From the NCBI GenBank assembly GCA_900545305.1, contig UQYD01000019.1:1-31824 (forward strand): a DNA stretch of 31,824 bases, written 5' to 3'. The first letter of the stretch is position 1; each line of letters opens with the position of its first letter. A program made the position numbers and the translations under genes. This document shows, piece by piece, positions 23,908 through 30,082 of the stretch. The stretch is from an uncultured Eubacterium sp. GTDB lineage: Bacteria > Bacillota > Clostridia > Lachnospirales > CAG-274. The notes beneath the pieces are model-generated. The model worked only from the letters and a program-made list of their open reading frames with translations. It was not told the origin of the DNA and did not search any database.

Positions 23908-23955
23908 GCACTAGATATTGTATCACAAACATTATTAAACCACAAGATATAGTTT
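23908..23955 (-). promoter_or_regulatory. nrdD promoter overlapped by two NrdR boxes
   Basis: On the minus strand TTGTGG (23945-23940) and TACAAT (23922-23917) are 17 bases apart. Two 16-base boxes, GCACTAGATATTGTAT (23908-23923) and CCACAAGATATAGTTT (23940-23955), each match the NrdR consensus aCaCwAtATaTwGtgt at 13 of 16 positions. Their starts are 32 bases apart, about three helical turns, as known for NrdR pairs. They cover the -10 and the -35, fitting repression when dATP is ample. Confidence 0.85.
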
Positions 23956-24011
23956 GGATTTTTTAAAAATATTAATTTTATTAAGCCTATAATTTATTTT
24001 CTGTGTATTAC

Positions 24012-24040
24012 TTGCTTTTTTGGTAAATATACTTTAATAT
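24012..24040 (+). promoter_or_regulatory. Sigma-A promoter of the GH13 gene
   Basis: TTGCTT (24012-24017) and TAATAT (24035-24040) are 17 bases apart. No CcpA cre-like palindrome is clear around it. Confidence 0.6.
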
Positions 24041-24114
24041 AGAGTTAGAAGTATTATTTTTCCATTTATACCCTTATTTTGTAGTATGTAAATGGAATTT
24101 TTAAGGAGGAAGTT

Positions 24115-26205
24115 ATGGCTGATAGAACAAATTATATCGAAAATATATTACGACTTTCTCAAGTTGACTTTAAATATCTTAATTATGATGCCATATTCTC
24201 TGATGAAACAGAAAATTATCGTTATCCTTCTGTTCCTGTGTCAGGAGAAAATTTTACAATAACTCTACGAGTTGGCAAGGATAATATTGATAGTGCATAT
24301 ATATGCTATGGTTGTTGTTACGTAAAAATGCAAAAAAGTCATTCAACAGATTTTTTTGATTATTACGAAGGTACTTTCATATGTGATAGTGAACCTATGA
24401 ACTACTATTTTCAGATAATATGTGACGGTCGCACCTATTTCTATAACAAAGCCGGCGTTGTAAAGGACATAAACAGCGAATACAATTTCACTATTTTACC
24501 TGATTTTAGTACCCCTAGCTGGGCAAAAGGTGCTGTAATGTATCAAATATATGTTGACCGATTTTACAACGGAGATAAGTCGAATGACGTAGTTACTAAT
24601 GAATATGAATATTTAGGTTTAAAATCCAAACGCATTGAAGATTGGGATACTCCATTGGAAAATATGGACGTCTGTAACTTCTATGGTGGAGATTTACAGG
24701 GTGTTATTGACAAAATAGACTATCTCTCAGATTTAGGTATTGATGCAATATATTTTAATCCTATATTTGTTTCTCCTAGTAACCACAAATATGACATACA
24801 GGATTATGAACACGTTGACCCACACTATGGTGTTATAGTTACAAAAACCGGCAATCCCCTTTCTAATGAAGATAAAGACAATAAAAATGCCACTTTGTAT
24901 ATGACAAGAACCACTGATCCAAAGAATTTGGAAGCAAGCGACCAGCTTTTAGCAAAACTTATTGGTATTGCTCATAGTAAAGGTATAAAAGTTATACTTG
25001 ATGGCGTATTCAACCACTGTGGAGCTTTTAATAAATGGCTTGACAGAGAGGGTTTTTATGAAAAAAATGGCTATCCCGTAGGAGCTTATGCTTCTGAAAA
25101 TAGTCCTTACCACAATTTTTTTAACTGGACTGGTGGAGAATGGCCTAACAATGAACATTATTCCAGCTGGTGGGACCACCCAAATCACCCAAAACTCAAT
25201 TATGAACATTCTGACGAGTTATACACATATATAATGAATATTGCCCGTAAATGGGTATTTCCACCTTATAATGCTGATGGTTGGCGACTTGATGTTGCTG
25301 CTGATTTAGGTCTTAGTAAAGAATTTAATATGAAATTCTGGAGAGATTTTAGAAAAGTAGTTAAAAATGCTAATCCTAATGCTGTTATTATTGCTGAACA
25401 TTACGGCGACCCTAAGGACTGGCTTATGGGCGACCAATGGGATACTGTAATGAACTATGATGCTTTTATGGAGCCTATTACTTGGTTCTTGACAGGTATG
25501 GAAAAGCACAGTGAAAAGGCAGATATTCACAAGTACAATAATGCTGGGGATTTTGAGGCATCTATGCGATATTATACATCTCGTTTCAGCAACGAAAGTC
25601 TTAATGTAGCTATGAATCAGCTTTCAAACCACGACCATTCCAGATTTTTAACAAGAACAAACAGAAAAACTGGTAGACTTCATACTTCCGGCACATTTGA
25701 AGCAGATACCGGTGTAAATATAGGAATAATGAAAGAAGCTATTACATTCCAGATGACTTGGCCTGGTGCTCCGACAATATACTATGGTGATGAAATTGGT
25801 ATGACCGGTTGGACAGACCCAGACAACAGACGTCCATTTCGTTGGGACGATATGAATGACGATATTCTCTCTTACCACAAATGCCTTATTAAAATAAGAC
25901 ATAACAGAGAAATTTTCAGAAATGGTTCTTTGGATTATCTTTATATGGGATATGGTCTTATATGCTACGGAAGATGGAACAAAAATGACTACGGAACAGT
26001 AATATTAAATAATCAATATAAGTCAACAGAATTGTCTGTTCCTGTATGGCGTTTAGGGGCAAAAAACGGCGATACTATGATTAGTCTTGTAATAAGTAAT
26101 ATGACAAGTTTTGTTCAAAATAACACCGTATACATTGTTAAAAACGGATGCATAAAAGTTTCACTTCCACCTTTCAGTAGTTGTGTTATAGCTAAAAAAT
26201 TGTAA
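24115..26205 (+). CDS. GH13 glycoside hydrolase, neopullulanase/cyclomaltodextrinase-like
   Basis: A 696-residue alpha-amylase-family enzyme acting on alpha-glucans such as maltodextrins, pullulan or cyclodextrins. An N-terminal beta-sandwich of CBM34 type (about 30-130) precedes the barrel, which opens WAKGAVMYQIYVDRFYNGD. The conserved regions are ILDGVFNHCG, GWRLDVAAD (nucleophile Asp393), IIAEHYGD (acid/base Glu428) and LSNHDHSRF (Asp507), then a C-terminal beta domain. There is no signal peptide, so it works in the cytoplasm on imported or stored glucan. AAGGAGGAAG precedes the ATG. It stands alone with its own promoter and terminator. Fine specificity among neopullulanase, maltogenic amylase and cyclomaltodextrinase cannot be set from sequence. 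Confidence 0.92.
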   Translation: MADRTNYIENILRLSQVDFKYLNYDAIFSDETENYRYPSVPVSGENFTITLRVGKDNIDSAYICYGCCYVKMQKSHSTDFFDYYEGTFICDSEPMNYYFQIICDGRTYFYNKAGVVKDINSEYNFTILPDFSTPSWAKGAVMYQIYVDRFYNGDKSNDVVTNEYEYLGLKSKRIEDWDTPLENMDVCNFYGGDLQGVIDKIDYLSDLGIDAIYFNPIFVSPSNHKYDIQDYEHVDPHYGVIVTKTGNPLSNEDKDNKNATLYMTRTTDPKNLEASDQLLAKLIGIAHSKGIKVILDGVFNHCGAFNKWLDREGFYEKNGYPVGAYASENSPYHNFFNWTGGEWPNNEHYSSWWDHPNHPKLNYEHSDELYTYIMNIARKWVFPPYNADGWRLDVAADLGLSKEFNMKFWRDFRKVVKNANPNAVIIAEHYGDPKDWLMGDQWDTVMNYDAFMEPITWFLTGMEKHSEKADIHKYNNAGDFEASMRYYTSRFSNESLNVAMNQLSNHDHSRFLTRTNRKTGRLHTSGTFEADTGVNIGIMKEAITFQMTWPGAPTIYYGDEIGMTGWTDPDNRRPFRWDDMNDDILSYHKCLIKIRHNREIFRNGSLDYLYMGYGLICYGRWNKNDYGTVILNNQYKSTELSVPVWRLGAKNGDTMISLVISNMTSFVQNNTVYIVKNGCIKVSLPPFSSCVIAKKL

Positions 26206-26210
26206 TTCAG

Positions 26211-26239
26211 TGCCTTGACCTAGTCAAGGCATAGTTTTT
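26211..26239 (+). terminator. First terminator after the GH13 gene
   Basis: TGCCTTGAC and GTCAAGGCA enclose CTA, then TAG and TTTTT. It begins five bases after the stop codon and lies before the three-hairpin element, so copy C may be reached only by read-through or made separately. Confidence 0.8.
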
Positions 26240-26256
26240 ATCTTTCAGTTCATTAT

Positions 26257-26324
26257 CAGAACATTTTGTTTCACAAAATGTGGCTTGCAAGCAAGCCATC
26301 GGATTTATCTTTACGATTCATTAT
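26257..26324 (+). ncRNA. Three-hairpin 3' UTR element, copy C
   Basis: CAGA leads into hairpin 1, ACATTTTGT-TTC-ACAAAATGT (26261-26281); hairpin 2, GGCTTG-CAAG-CAAGCC (26282-26297); hairpin 3, ATCGGA-TTTATCTT-TACGAT with one mismatch (26298-26317); and the tail TCATTAT. It lies between two terminators downstream of the GH13 gene, unlike copies A and B, which follow a stop codon directly. Confidence 0.72.
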
Positions 26325-26334
26325 ACTAATTTAT

Positions 26335-26379
26335 TATAAAAAAATAGCTTTGGTCTTTATACAACCAAAGCTATTTTTT
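26335..26379. terminator. Bidirectional terminator at 26342-26376
   Basis: AAATAGCTTTGGT and ACCAAAGCTATTT form a 13-bp stem with a nine-base loop. A T-run follows on the plus strand (to 26379) and seven A precede it, giving a U-run on the minus strand. It can end the GH13 read-through and the candidate leftward ncRNA. Confidence 0.85.
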
Positions 26380-26488
26380 CGTATTCGTAAATAATATAGA
26401 AGCAAATGACTCCACATCTGCTAAAAAAATACAGAACGCAGTATACATAGATTACAGGTAGTTTATAAACCCAAAGCCCTTAACTGAT
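26336..26488 (-). ncRNA. Candidate leftward small RNA of about 150 nt
   Basis: A strong promoter (26521-26493) points into about 110 bases without an ORF and then a strong terminator on the same strand. The 5' part GGGCTTTGGGTTTATAAA (26479-26462) closely copies the ascending arm of the terminator, GCTTTGGTTGTATAAA, with 14 of 16 bases identical from GCTTTGG on. So it could pair with CCAAAGC of the descending arm, joining the two ends of the RNA or competing with the terminator. GTTTATAAAC is also self-complementary. No known family (6S, SRP, tmRNA, RNase P, riboswitch) is recognised with confidence; 6S RNA should be tested. Confidence 0.5.
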
Positions 26489-26492
26489 AGAT

Positions 26493-26521
26493 ATTATATC
26501 ATACCATTTTTTGTCAGTCAA
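26493..26521 (-). promoter_or_regulatory. Strong promoter of the candidate leftward RNA
   Basis: On the minus strand TTGACT (26521-26516) and a perfect TATAAT (26498-26493) are 17 bases apart. No coding gene lies downstream before the terminator. Confidence 0.72.
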
Positions 26522-26595
26522 TATAATTTCTGTCTTTTTAAAAAAATTTACAAAAATTATACAAAATCAATAACATAACCATCTATCAACACTAG

Positions 26596-26623
26596 TTTAT
26601 ACCATACTATAGCTGTAGGTCAA
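26596..26623 (-). promoter_or_regulatory. Possible second leftward promoter
   Basis: On the minus strand TTGACC (26623-26618) and TATAAA (26601-26596) are 16 bases apart, about 100 bases upstream of the stronger promoter. It could give a longer form of the same RNA. Confidence 0.4.
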
Positions 26624-26726
26624 TCAAAATATTAATACTTTTTTCGACAACAGTATACATTTTTTCAGATATATAACAGGTCACTTATATGTTCCATATT
26701 TTACCAATTATATTATATTCATACAC

Positions 26727-26757
26727 AAAAAAAGATGCATCTCAAAGAAATGCACCT
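26727..26757 (-). terminator. Terminator of yceD-rpmF
   Basis: On the minus strand AGGTGCAT and ATGCATCT pair with one G-T, followed by seven T. It lies just after the rpmF stop codon. Confidence 0.83.
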
Positions 26758-26780
26758 TTTCTATATTCATATAGTCATAA

Positions 26781-26963
26781 TTAGTCAACTGTAACAACAG
26801 TTTTCTTGTCGTAAGAACCACAAGACTTACAAACTCTATGAGGCATCATCAACTCACCGCACTTGCTGCAAGCAACTAATGTTGGAGTAGAAATCTTCCA
26901 ACTCTGAGCCTTTCTCTTGTCTCTCTTAGACTTAGACATTTTTCCCTTAGGACAAATTGACAT
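26781..26963 (-). CDS. rpmF: 50S ribosomal protein L32
   Basis: L32 is a small zinc-ribbon protein of the large ribosomal subunit. The 60-residue sequence has the family start PKGKMSKSKRDKRKA and two CxxC pairs (CSKCG and CKSCG), so this is the zinc-binding paralogue rather than the cysteine-free form made in zinc shortage. AGGAGG lies ahead, inside the end of the upstream gene. It follows the DUF177/YceD gene after three bases, a pairing conserved widely in bacteria. Confidence 0.97.
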   Translation of the reverse strand: MSICPKGKMSKSKRDKRKAQSWKISTPTLVACSKCGELMMPHRVCKSCGSYDKKTVVTVD

Positions 26964-26966
26964 CTT

Positions 26967-27458
26967 TTACACCTCCTCATCATCATCTTTAAAAAGAGTT
27001 AACAACTTTTCAAATTGTGGATTTATATAACCTCTGTCACAGCCACAATCGCCTTCGTTGAGATTATGCCCACACTTAGGACACAAGCCCTCGCAATGGT
27101 CGGAACACTCTGCTTTCATTGGCATATTAAGCATAATGTCAGCAATAACAGCCGGCTTTAAATCGACAGTCTTATCTGAAAGTTCCCAAAACTCTTTCTC
27201 AGAATCGACATCCTCGGAGAAGACCTCGTTCATATTCAAATCAAGCTGGGCTTCAAAAGCACTAAGACATTTGTCACAATTCAAGCTTAAAACGGCAGCA
27301 ATCTCGCCTTCCACAACGTAGTTTCTGTCAACACGCTGCACAGTACCAGTAACTTTCACCTTACAAGGAACATCTCCACCACTTCTAGGAATGGCGATTT
27401 CTTCCTGAAAATCAAAGTCAATAGGCTCTAGTGCAAGATTTTTAACATTAATAAGCAT
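26967..27458 (-). CDS. DUF177/YceD family protein
   Basis: A 163-residue protein of the DUF177 (YceD) family, encoded directly ahead of rpmF in most bacteria and implicated in ribosomal RNA accumulation in some. Visible are an N-terminal beta-rich part, LSLNCDKCLSAFE with a CxxC, and the C-terminal CEGLCPKCGHNLNEGDCGC cysteine cluster, likely zinc-binding. I take ATG 27458 as the start because AGAGG lies at proper distance; a GTG at 27467 overlaps that site. The gene has a consensus promoter and a structured leader. Its exact molecular role is unknown. Confidence 0.92.
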   Translation of the reverse strand: MLINVKNLALEPIDFDFQEEIAIPRSGGDVPCKVKVTGTVQRVDRNYVVEGEIAAVLSLNCDKCLSAFEAQLDLNMNEVFSEDVDSEKEFWELSDKTVDLKPAVIADIMLNMPMKAECSDHCEGLCPKCGHNLNEGDCGCDRGYINPQFEKLLTLFKDDDEEV

Positions 27459-27477
27459 AACAAACACCTCTGTTCCG

Positions 27478-27526
27478 TCAGAATAGTGTGTCTATCCGAT
27501 ATGTCAAGGAAAACTCCTTAACACAC
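27478..27526 (-). promoter_or_regulatory. Structured yceD-rpmF leader with possible short uORF
   Basis: On the minus strand GTGTGT (27526-27521) can pair with ACACAC (27491-27486), with AAGGA/TCCTT (27519-27506) as an inner hairpin. AAGGAG (27519-27514) stands six bases before a TTG codon that opens a nine-codon frame MTYRIDTLF ending at 27478. It may serve autoregulation of the ribosomal protein operon. Both readings are inference. Confidence 0.35.
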
Positions 27527-27536
27527 ATCAAACGAT

Positions 27537-27565
27537 ATTATACAGCTTTTTATAAAATTTGTCAA
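27537..27565 (-). promoter_or_regulatory. Consensus sigma-A promoter of yceD-rpmF
   Basis: On the minus strand a perfect TTGACA (27565-27560) and a perfect TATAAT (27542-27537) are 17 bases apart. It sits directly behind the ackA stop codon with no terminator between, so read-through from pta-ackA is also likely. Confidence 0.88.
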
Positions 27566-27573
27566 GTAATTTT

Positions 27574-28773
27574 TTACTTTGAAAGTAATTCCATTGTATC
27601 CTGAGCAATCATTAATTCTTCATCAGTAGGGATGATGAAAGTCTTGATTGTGCTACCTTCACCAGTAAAGTCAATATCATCGCCACGAAGCTTGTTCTTT
27701 TCTGGGTCAATCTTAACACCAAGGCATTCAAGATATTCACAAATAGCAGCTCTGTGACCACCGTTGTTTTCGCCGATACCAGCAGTAAATACGATAGCAT
27801 CACAACCACCAAGAGCTACAACATAAGAACCGATGTACTTAGCAATCTGGTATCTGAACATATCAATACCAAGCTTAGCTCTTTCGTTACCTTCGTTCAT
27901 AGCAGCTTCAGCATCTCTGTAGTCGCTTGAAATACCAGTAACACCTAAAAGACCAGACTTCTTGTTCATAATAGTATCAATTTCATCTGGAGTAAGGTTT
28001 TCCTTCTTCATAAGGTAAGGAACGATAGCTGGGTCGATGTCACCACATCTAGTACCCATTTCGAAACCTGCAAGTGGAGTAAGACCCATAGAAGTGTCAA
28101 TACACTTGCCGTCCTTAACAGCAGCGATAGAAGAACCATTACCTAAGTGGCAAGTGATTACTCTGCTGTGTTCTGGGTTGCCTAACATTTCGATAGCTCT
28201 CTTAGAAACATATCTGTGGCTTGTACCGTGGAAACCATATCTTCTTACGTTATACTTTTCATAGTATTCGTATGGAAGTGGGTACATATAAGCCTTTGGA
28301 GGCATAGTCTGGTGGAAAGCTGTATCAAAAACAGCTACGTTCTTAACACCTGGCATTAATTCTTCACAAGCTTCGATACCCATAAGGTTAGCTGGGTTGT
28401 GGAGAGGACCAAGGTCAGCACATTCTGTAACAACCTTCTTAACTTCTTCAGTAACAACACAAGATTCTGTGAAGAACTTGCTACCGTGAAGTACTCTATG
28501 ACCAACACCATTGATTTCGCTAAGGTCAGCGATTACACCACATTCAGGGTCAACGAGCTTGTCCATAACTAACTTAATAGCTTCGCTATGGTTCTTAAGT
28601 GGCTGTTCGAAAACATACTTATCCTTTGCCTTGCCTGCTGGCTTATGCTGAAGATTAGAACCGTCAATACCAATTCTTTCAACAAGACCCTTTGCAAGAA
28701 CTTCATTATTATCCATATTGTATAACTGGTACTTTAAAGATGAGCTACCACAGTTAATAACAAGAATTTTCAT
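27574..28773 (-). CDS. ackA: Acetate kinase AckA
   Basis: AckA converts acetyl phosphate and ADP to acetate and ATP, the energy-yielding last step of acetate fermentation, and can run in reverse. The 399-residue sugar-kinase-fold protein shows VINCGSSSLKYQLY at the N-terminus, GHRVLHGG-like GHRVLHGS, FDTAFHQTMP, the phosphate loop ITCHLGNGSS and FTAGIGENN near the C-terminus. AAAGGAG precedes the ATG. It follows pta in the same direction after a 102-base gap without a clear terminator, so the two form an operon. Codon choice is narrow, fitting high expression. Confidence 0.98.
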   Translation of the reverse strand: MKILVINCGSSSLKYQLYNMDNNEVLAKGLVERIGIDGSNLQHKPAGKAKDKYVFEQPLKNHSEAIKLVMDKLVDPECGVIADLSEINGVGHRVLHGSKFFTESCVVTEEVKKVVTECADLGPLHNPANLMGIEACEELMPGVKNVAVFDTAFHQTMPPKAYMYPLPYEYYEKYNVRRYGFHGTSHRYVSKRAIEMLGNPEHSRVITCHLGNGSSIAAVKDGKCIDTSMGLTPLAGFEMGTRCGDIDPAIVPYLMKKENLTPDEIDTIMNKKSGLLGVTGISSDYRDAEAAMNEGNERAKLGIDMFRYQIAKYIGSYVVALGGCDAIVFTAGIGENNGGHRAAICEYLECLGVKIDPEKNKLRGDDIDFTGEGSTIKTFIIPTDEELMIAQDTMELLSK

Positions 28774-28875
28774 TGTTTTTCTCCTTTATAGAAAATTATA
28801 AAATATATTTATACGGTGTGGAAATGTTTATGTAAAACAAAATCAAGTATCACCGTTTTTAATACAAATACTAAA

Positions 28876-29871
28876 TTAAGCTAACTGAGCCTGAACTGCT
28901 GTCATAACAACAACACCTACGATATCGTCAGCGAAACAACCTCTTGAAAGGTCATTAACAGGCATTGAAAGACCCTGTAAAACTGGACCATAAGCATTTG
29001 CCTTAGCTAATCTCTGAACTAACTTGTAACCAATGTTACCAGCTTCAAGACTAGGGAATACTAATGTGTTAGCATGGCCAGCAACCTTGCTGTTTGGAGC
29101 CTTAGCAGCTGCAACACTAGGAACGATAGCAGCATCAAGCTGTAATTCACCGTCAATAGCAACTTCAGGATACTTTTCCTGTGCAATCTTAACAGCGTCA
29201 GCAACCTTAGTTACATCATCAGACTTTGCACTACCCATAGATGAGAATGAAAGCATAGCAACCTTGGCTGTACCACCAGTAAATGCTTCAAAAGATTCAG
29301 CAGAAAGACCAGCAATTTCAGCAAGCTTTTCAGAATCAAGAGTAGGATTTACAGCACAATCAGCAAATACGAATACGCCGTTGTCACCAAATTCACAATC
29401 AGGTACTTCCATTAAGAAGAAACCAGAAACAGAGCTGATACCAGGCTTAGTCTTTAATAACTGTAAAGCTGGACGAATAGTGTTACCAGTTGAATGGCAA
29501 GCACCAGAAACAGCACCATCAGCATCGCCACACTTACACATAAGGCAAGCATAGTACATATAATCTTCTTCCATCATCTTCTGAGCAGATTCAGCAGTTA
29601 CGCCCTTCTTAGCTCTTAATTCAACGAACTTGTCAATATACTTCTGCTTGTTAGGGTCATTAAATGGGTCAACAATAGTTGCACCAGAAATGTCAAAGCC
29701 CTTGCTGTTTTCAGCAATTTCTTCAGGTGTACCGATGATAATAAGATTTGCAAGACCTTCCTTTAAAATCTTTTCAGCGGCTTCAAATGTTCTCTTATCC
29801 ATAGACTCAGGTAAAACAATAGTCTTCTTGTCAGCCTTTGCCTTAGCCTTTAAGCTATCTAAAATACTCAT
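28876..29871 (-). CDS. pta: Phosphate acetyltransferase Pta
   Basis: Pta converts acetyl-CoA and phosphate to acetyl phosphate, feeding AckA. The 331-residue short form has only the catalytic PTA_PTB domain, without the N-terminal regulatory parts of enterobacterial Pta. Typical motifs are IVLPESMDKRTFEAAEKI at the start, GAVSGACHSTGNTIRPALQ, FADCAVNP, MLSFSSMGSAKSD, ELQLDAAIVPSVA, VFPSLEAGNIGYKLVQR and the tail NDLSRGC. AGGAG precedes the ATG. It heads the pta-ackA operon behind a strong promoter that is overlapped by inverted repeats. Confidence 0.97.
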   Translation of the reverse strand: MSILDSLKAKAKADKKTIVLPESMDKRTFEAAEKILKEGLANLIIIGTPEEIAENSKGFDISGATIVDPFNDPNKQKYIDKFVELRAKKGVTAESAQKMMEEDYMYYACLMCKCGDADGAVSGACHSTGNTIRPALQLLKTKPGISSVSGFFLMEVPDCEFGDNGVFVFADCAVNPTLDSEKLAEIAGLSAESFEAFTGGTAKVAMLSFSSMGSAKSDDVTKVADAVKIAQEKYPEVAIDGELQLDAAIVPSVAAAKAPNSKVAGHANTLVFPSLEAGNIGYKLVQRLAKANAYGPVLQGLSMPVNDLSRGCFADDIVGVVVMTAVQAQLA

Positions 29872-29900
29872 ATTTTTTCTCCTTTCAGAATTGAAAACTC

Positions 29901-29915
29901 GGAGTAGCCTACTCC
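29901..29915 (-). promoter_or_regulatory. 15-base palindrome in the pta leader
   Basis: GGAGTAG-C-CTACTCC is a perfect dyad just downstream of the predicted pta start. As RNA it makes a six-pair hairpin with a three-base loop; as DNA it could be an operator. No known regulator is matched. Confidence 0.45.
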
Positions 29916-29921
29916 TACATA

Positions 29922-29956
29922 TTGTTAATTATACCCCTATTAACAAAATTTCACAA
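29922..29956 (-). promoter_or_regulatory. pta promoter with Rex-like half-sites
   Basis: On the minus strand TTGTGA (29956-29951) and a perfect TATAAT (29933-29928) are 17 bases apart. TTGTTAA (29922-29928) and TTAACAA (29940-29946) form an inverted repeat across the -10 with an 11-base spacer, and TTCACAA (29950-29956) adds a third half-site over the -35. The half-sites equal those of the redox regulator Rex, but Rex needs a four-base spacer. Confidence 0.6.
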
Positions 29957-29974
29957 TATGTTTTTCAAAAAAAA

Positions 29975-30003
29975 TTGTAATTTTTTTATAGTTTTGTTAT
30001 AAT
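29975..30003 (+). promoter_or_regulatory. Sigma-A promoter of tmcAL
   Basis: TTGTAA (29975-29980) and a perfect TATAAT (29998-30003) are 17 bases apart. It is back to back with the pta promoter, about 20 bases apart at the -35 ends. Confidence 0.72.
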
Positions 30004-30082
30004 TGTAGAAAATATAATGGGATTTAAAAAATAGTTATGCGTTTTTCCCATATGGGGTTATTTTAAGAGGAGTTGTTTGGCT

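Noticed and set aside
26540..26590. 14-codon hydrophobic frame on the minus strand after the TTGACC/TATAAA pair
   Set aside because: There is no ribosome site and the sequence is AT-driven low complexity.
28813..28856. ACGGTG...CACCGT between pta and ackA as a terminator
   Set aside because: The six-base arms enclose a loop of about 32 bases and there is no T-run on the minus strand, so it would not end the pta-ackA transcript.
29922..29946. A canonical Rex operator
   Set aside because: Half-sites match TTGTTAA/TTAACAA but the spacer is 11, not four, bases.
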